Assembly (NCBI GenBank): GCA_025267735.1
Contig: CM046296.1
Coordinates: forward strand, 18,998,464 to 19,062,463
DNA: 64,000 nt
Reading direction: 5' to 3'
Origin: Mactra quadrangularis
Taxonomy: Eukaryota > Mollusca > Bivalvia > Venerida > Mactridae
In this document: positions 59,259-64,000 of the stretch, in pieces
Layout of the letters: the number at the start of each line of letters is the position of its first letter
Position numbering within the stretch: the stretch's first letter is position 1
Program-made: the position numbers and the translations under genes
The notes under the pieces: model-generated
Database searches by the model: none
The model's input: only the letters and a program-made list of their open reading frames with translations
Told to the model about the DNA's origin: nothing

Positions 59259-59270
59259 AATACAGTACTT
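59259..59270. repeat. Right 12-bp target duplication of SINE
   Basis: AATACAGTACTT, identical to 58958-58969. Confidence 0.9.
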
Positions 59271-59699
59271 AAATGGTGGATCAATCACCAAAACTTTGAA
59301 ATGTGCTTCATCATTATCAGTGGAACAACATGTGTAATCCAGACAGTAGATTATCTAATCTAATTGTTTTATTATAGTAAAATCTTTGTTTTACAAGCCT
59401 TATATGTAACGTAAAGATTGATTTACAAGACATGTAAAATACTTTAAAATCAATCACAAAGTACTTGAAAACATTATCGTAAAATTGATAAATGTACTGT
59501 GTAAATTGGACTTCAGATCGTTTCAATATAATATGACACAATGTATGCACATAGACAAAGATGGTATTTTACATGGTGGGGAACGCTATTACATTGCTTC
59601 TGGTCGATTTCGACATCCTATAATCCTACATTTTTTGTTAACATTACAAAATGAAACTTATTATTGTCATAATCATTTATCATTTGATGCTAATCTGAG

Positions 59700-59885
59700 C
59701 TGTATTATATGTTTTTGAGATTGTTTATATGATTTAGTCAATAGATAAATCAATTAAATGACATATTCACTCACAATACTTGTGGCTTATTACTTGTTTA
59801 ATTTATTATTATGTGTAACACAAATAAACTCACATACTAAGGTTATTGTGATACTTGTTTGATTGCATGGTACATATATGGTGAT
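59700..59885 (+). repeat. Dispersed AT-rich repeat D, best-preserved copy
   Basis: CATATTCACTCACAATACTT, GTGGCTTATTACTTGTTTAA, TTATTATGTGTAACACAAAT, AACTCACATACTAAGG and TTATTGTGATACTTG in sequence. Confidence 0.82.
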
Positions 59886-59899
59886 TTGGAAGGGAGGAG

Positions 59900-61179
59900 C
59901 CAAATAGTAGATTATGTGGCCTTTCCGTAAGCCTAATTTTAAGTAAATAAATCTTAAAAAGGACTAAAGTGTATTTTGAATGTGGTACAGAGTTGAATAC
60001 CAGCAGTAATGTTGGTTTTTACTAATATTTTTACTTATACTCGTATATTCAAATGAGATTTTAAGTATTTCTGTATATTTATTTCAAATCTTCAAAGTTA
60101 GACTAATATTTGCGTTCTATTTTGATAGGAAATTATTAATTTATGCATGTAAATAAGTTTAGAAATATTATTTGAGCAAAAATTCAGACCAAAAATCGCT
60201 AAAATCACAGAAAGTCAATTTTATTCAAATCAAGAGAGACAAGCACGTGCGAATTTTAGACTTTCATATATTGTTTATCTAGAGTTGTCGTTCCTTACAG
60301 AATAACGCATTGGCCATCTAAGTAATTTTTCATATTTGTATAAGAGCGAGGAATGGTGCATCAAAAAATAATTTAATTCCCTGTAATAAATTATTTTTAA
60401 ACTACGTTGGCAACGAAAAACATCATACAAAGAAAGTATTTATAAATAAACGAGGTCCTTTAACAAAACAGCAAAATTAATGTACATTTACGAAAAAAGT
60501 AACATCATGGTCTAAGGTGATATCTTCTGAACAAATTCCGTACCCAAGTGTTACTTTTTCACAAGTTATCACTTTCTCAGCAAGGAAACATTAAAGAAAG
60601 AACTAATACATGTATATGGAAGCTGCGTACAATTATACTTATTCAAAGCTCAAAAACAATTTTAAAAGCTATCTTTCTTATTGTAAAATTATGCGCTTTT
60701 TGACCACTTGTAAGTTTCAAATGCTTAATTTGATAAGGAAAGCGTATACATGTATATATATATATATAAGGATCGTTTCACTATAGAGGTTATCAATTTT
60801 ACTGATCTATGATACAATGAATAGCTTCATGCTTATTTAGAAATAAGGTTAAGATCAAAGCTGAGATGTGACTTAATTCAAGTAAATTTAGAGACAGCTA
60901 AAATAGAATAATCTGTTAATACAGGCTCTCGGTCACAAATTTAGTAGCAACTTTACTAAGTACTGTTCTGTTGTTCACAGAAGTGCCTGCGGATGAAAGT
61001 ATAAGGACACAGCTGGCTAAAGAGTGTTCTCAAGCGATTTATAATTGTCGTTATTGTACACTTGTACCATTAACAACTTGTCGTGTTAACGAATACAGTA
61101 AGGTGCCACTATAAAGACCGTTTTTGATATTGTAAGACAATGCGATGTTTGAGAAGAAAATTCGTCCATACTTAAGAAA
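59900..61179. other. AT-rich non-coding stretch with a TA microsatellite
   Basis: A short (TA)n run lies near 60752-60770. No gene recognised. Confidence 0.5.
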
Positions 61180-61187
61180 ATTCTGCT

Positions 61188-61504
61188 TTGTTTGTTTGAT
61201 TGTTAGATTTAACGCCGTAGCAACACATTGTATAGGTTATATAATGGCGGTCAGTCAACCTACTCACTCCTCCTGGAGAGGCTAAATCTCTGGACTTAGC
61301 TGTTGACCAACTACTAAGCACATACTTTCGTCAGTGACTGACAACTGCCCTACATAATTAAAAATCACTGGTAGGAGGGAGAATGGTCGTAGGAATAATT
61401 TCATGATTAAGCTCCACGAAAGTATGCCCCACCCTGGAATCGAACCCACGACCCCTCGATCAGTAGACATGCGTGATACCAACCGAGCTAGCCTGGCGGC
61501 TACC
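61188..61504 (-). mobile_element. Full-length tRNA-derived SINE, family 2
   Basis: Minus strand: head GCTAGCTCGGTTGGTATCAC and GTCGTGGGTTCGATTCCAGG (A- and B-box), body shared with 58970-59258, tail GCTACGGCGTTAAATCTAAC and then AATCAAACAAAC. ATTCTGCT flanks both sides (61180-61187 and 61505-61512), an 8-bp duplication that may extend imperfectly. Confidence 0.92.
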
Positions 61505-61519
61505 ATTCTGCTATTTGGA

Positions 61520-62283
61520 ACATCGAAGTCAGTGGTTCTAATAGTAGAACTATTGTGCAGAACTGTTTGTACTAAAGTCTGACAACAAGTTACAAATGCC
61601 CACTCATGATCCTAATCTAAATATATACTATAGTTTACATTAAAGTACAAATAATATTGACTCTTAATTTCATATACTCTATAGATAAGATCACTTATAA
61701 TATAATCTGGATATACTTTTTTAAGATTTATTATAATCCACGGCTTATCTTATATATGTAAAGTACATAATGTTAAGTTAACACAAAATGTAAACGATGA
61801 GATTGATGTACCTCTACTTGACGAAAGTACGTAATTTATAAGACAAATATAAACTGGGTCTTATATCACACAAAAACTTGCGACAAAAATCACAAAAAGC
61901 ACGTTGGATGAATTTGTCCCAGATAGTTCGAAGATTAAGTAGAATATCTGTGAATTTGTGTCTGATATTCATAAGGGCTATATAATATGAGGCTTGACTT
62001 AACTCACAGTTTGAATCGGTACATGTAGAACATAGAATACGACATTTTATGATAAATTTCTGCTTAAGACGGAAGACCATTAAATTTTCGTTGAAAGTCT
62101 AATGTACAAATGCTCACAGAACATTTCAAAACAAATTCTATACTTAAGAACAATAACATGAACATTGGTAATAGATATTGTAAACGAATAACAATTCTAT
62201 AATAACTAATTAATGTTAAACAAAATATGCATTGCCAACTATGAAATATAATATAAGAGGGTACTATGTAAAAAAGAACGAGT
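61520..62283. other. Non-coding stretch
   Basis: Nothing recognisable apart from short AT-rich open frames. Confidence 0.5.
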
Positions 62284-63300
62284 AGTGCACTATTAAATAT
62301 GTAATACAATAGTGCACATCCCACTTTATATGTGATATAATCGTGCACAAGTATGTGATATACTAGTGCCCAACTAACTATGTGATATACAAGTGCACAA
62401 CTAACTATGTGATATACAAGTGCACAACTAACTATGTGATATACTAGTGCACAACTAACTATTTGATATACTAGTGCACAACTAACTATGTGATTTACTA
62501 GTGCACAACTAACTATGTGATATACTAGTGCACAACTAACTATGTTATATACTAGTGCACAACTAACTATGTGATATACTAGTGCACAACTTACTATGTG
62601 ATATACAAGTGCACAACTAACTATGTGATATACTAGTGCACAACTAACTATGTGATATACAAGTGCACAACTAACTATGTGATATACTAGTGCACAACTA
62701 ACTATGTGATATACTAGTGCACAACTTACTATGTGATATACAAGTGCACAACTAACTATGTGATATACTAGTGCACAACTAACTATGTGATATACTAGTG
62801 CACAACTAACTATGTGATATACTAGTGCACAACTAACTATGTGATATACTAGTGCACAACTAACTATGTGATATACTAGTGCACAACTAACTATGTGATA
62901 TACTAGTGCACAACTAACTATGTGATATACTAGTGCACAACTTACTATGTGATATACAAGTGCACAACTAACTATGTGATATACTAGTGCACAACTAACT
63001 ATGTGATATACTAGTGCACAACTAACTGTGTGATATAATAGTGCACAACTAATTATGTGATATACAAGTGCACAACTTATTATGTGATATACAAGTGCAC
63101 AACTAGCTATGTGGTATACAAGTGCACAACTAACTATGTGGTATACTAGTGCACAACTAATTATGTAATATAATAATGCACAACTAACTATGTGATATAA
63201 TAGTGCACAACTATGTGATATACTAGTGCAAAGCTTACTAAGTGATACTTGTGCGTAACTAACGATGTGATATACTAGTACACAGTCAACTATGTGATAC
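62284..63300 (+). repeat. 27-bp minisatellite, about 35 units
   Basis: The unit is AACTAACTATGTGATATACT followed by AGTGCAC. The core (about 62345-63170) is regular and both edges are diverged. A variant with AACTTACTATG next to ATACAAG recurs near 62588, 62723 and 62940 (spacings of 5 and 8 units), suggesting block duplication. Because 27 is nine codons, the minus strand is open for 422 codons with a 9-residue repeat (ALVYHIVSC). I treat this as a by-product of the array. Confidence 0.93.
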
Positions 63301-64000
63301 ATGTAATAAGTATCAATACCGGTCACGTCCACCAGTGTTCTCAGTCAAACATGAAGATACAGATGGGACCAGTTCATTCATCATACTAATGCTACCTTAA
63401 AACAAACAATTCACAATGTTATACATATATGAGTATGTTAGCAATTTTATACCGTACCATAAGTTTTAGCTTAAAACGATATGATGAGTATTACTAAATG
63501 AAGACCCGATCCAGTGGATCTCTATGTCACTGGTTAATTCACATAAAAAATAATTGCTATATGAAGTTGATTATATAATACCAGGAAGTCTTTGAATGTT
63601 GTCCTGTTTCTATGTTCAAATGATTCACATTTAGCTAGTAAAAAGAAACAAAAATCACTTGAGCAATAGTTAGAGTTTGTGCAAATTGACCTGAGACAGA
63701 TAAGAATGTAAATCGCGTTCCTAGCTACATTATGGCTAACTGATATAATAAATGTAAATAATATTTGTACAGTGTCTTTCCTTATGTAAATGTGCACAAT
63801 CTATGCTAACACAAAGTGATTTTAAAACAAGACTCTTATGATTTATGCTTTATAATATGATTACTATAATACTTCACAGATAAAGAACATTAAGACGGTG
63901 GTTAAACCATTATAGATTAAAGCTTTTGATATAATATGAACTTGATTGAATAAATCGTTGTTCTATATACATAACAGATTAAATCATAAAGGCTGAAGGA
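63301..64000. other. AT-rich non-coding stretch to the window end
   Basis: No gene or element recognised. Confidence 0.5.

Noticed and set aside
62064..63332. 422-codon minus-strand frame of ALVYHIVSC repeats as a gene
   Set aside because: Fully explained by a 27-bp minisatellite. No splice sites, domain or unique flanking coding sequence.

Overview
This window is eukaryotic nuclear DNA, most likely from a marine invertebrate. A bivalve mollusc is my best guess from the SINE tails and the density of short inverted-repeat elements, but that is inference. The DNA is AT-rich and intron-dominated, splice signals are canonical GT..AG, and tRNA-derived SINEs, MITE-like elements and tandem arrays are abundant. 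No bacterial operons, rRNA genes or CRISPR arrays are visible.

Region by region. 1-4374 is AT-rich DNA with no recognisable gene, one short inverted-repeat element (2897-3112) and a retroelement-like 3' end near 3.6 kb. 4384-12333 is one complete foldback-type transposable element of 7950 bp, flanked by a perfect 9-bp target duplication (TTAATTGTT at 4375-4383 and 12334-12342). Its inverted arms are built from tandem 126-bp monomers, each arm ends in its own hairpin, and about 1.7-2.0 kb of non-array DNA lies between them. 12343-23089 has no gene that I can support, but holds several MITE-like copies, a SINE remnant, diverged short tandem arrays and a CpG-rich patch.

The one protein-coding gene I can reconstruct is on the minus strand, with 13 exons between 52023 and 23234. 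All exon phases join correctly. It encodes a seven-bladed RCC1-type beta-propeller followed by a long, low-complexity, Ser/Arg/Asp-rich tail, about 961 aa from the first plausible ATG at 52001. The first intron is about 13.7 kb. The last exon reaches an in-frame TAG that lies between two 13-bp direct repeats, beyond which the same frame stays open for another 47 coding-like codons. A MITE-like element has inserted six bases into the intron after the third exon.

52.1-64 kb, upstream of the gene, has no further gene that I can support. It carries a minisatellite beside the first exon, a candidate promoter near 53.4 kb, two SINEs with intact target duplications, and a 27-bp minisatellite of about 1 kb (62284-63300). 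The long reading frames across the 126-bp and 27-bp arrays arise because the repeat lengths are multiples of three; I do not treat them as genes.
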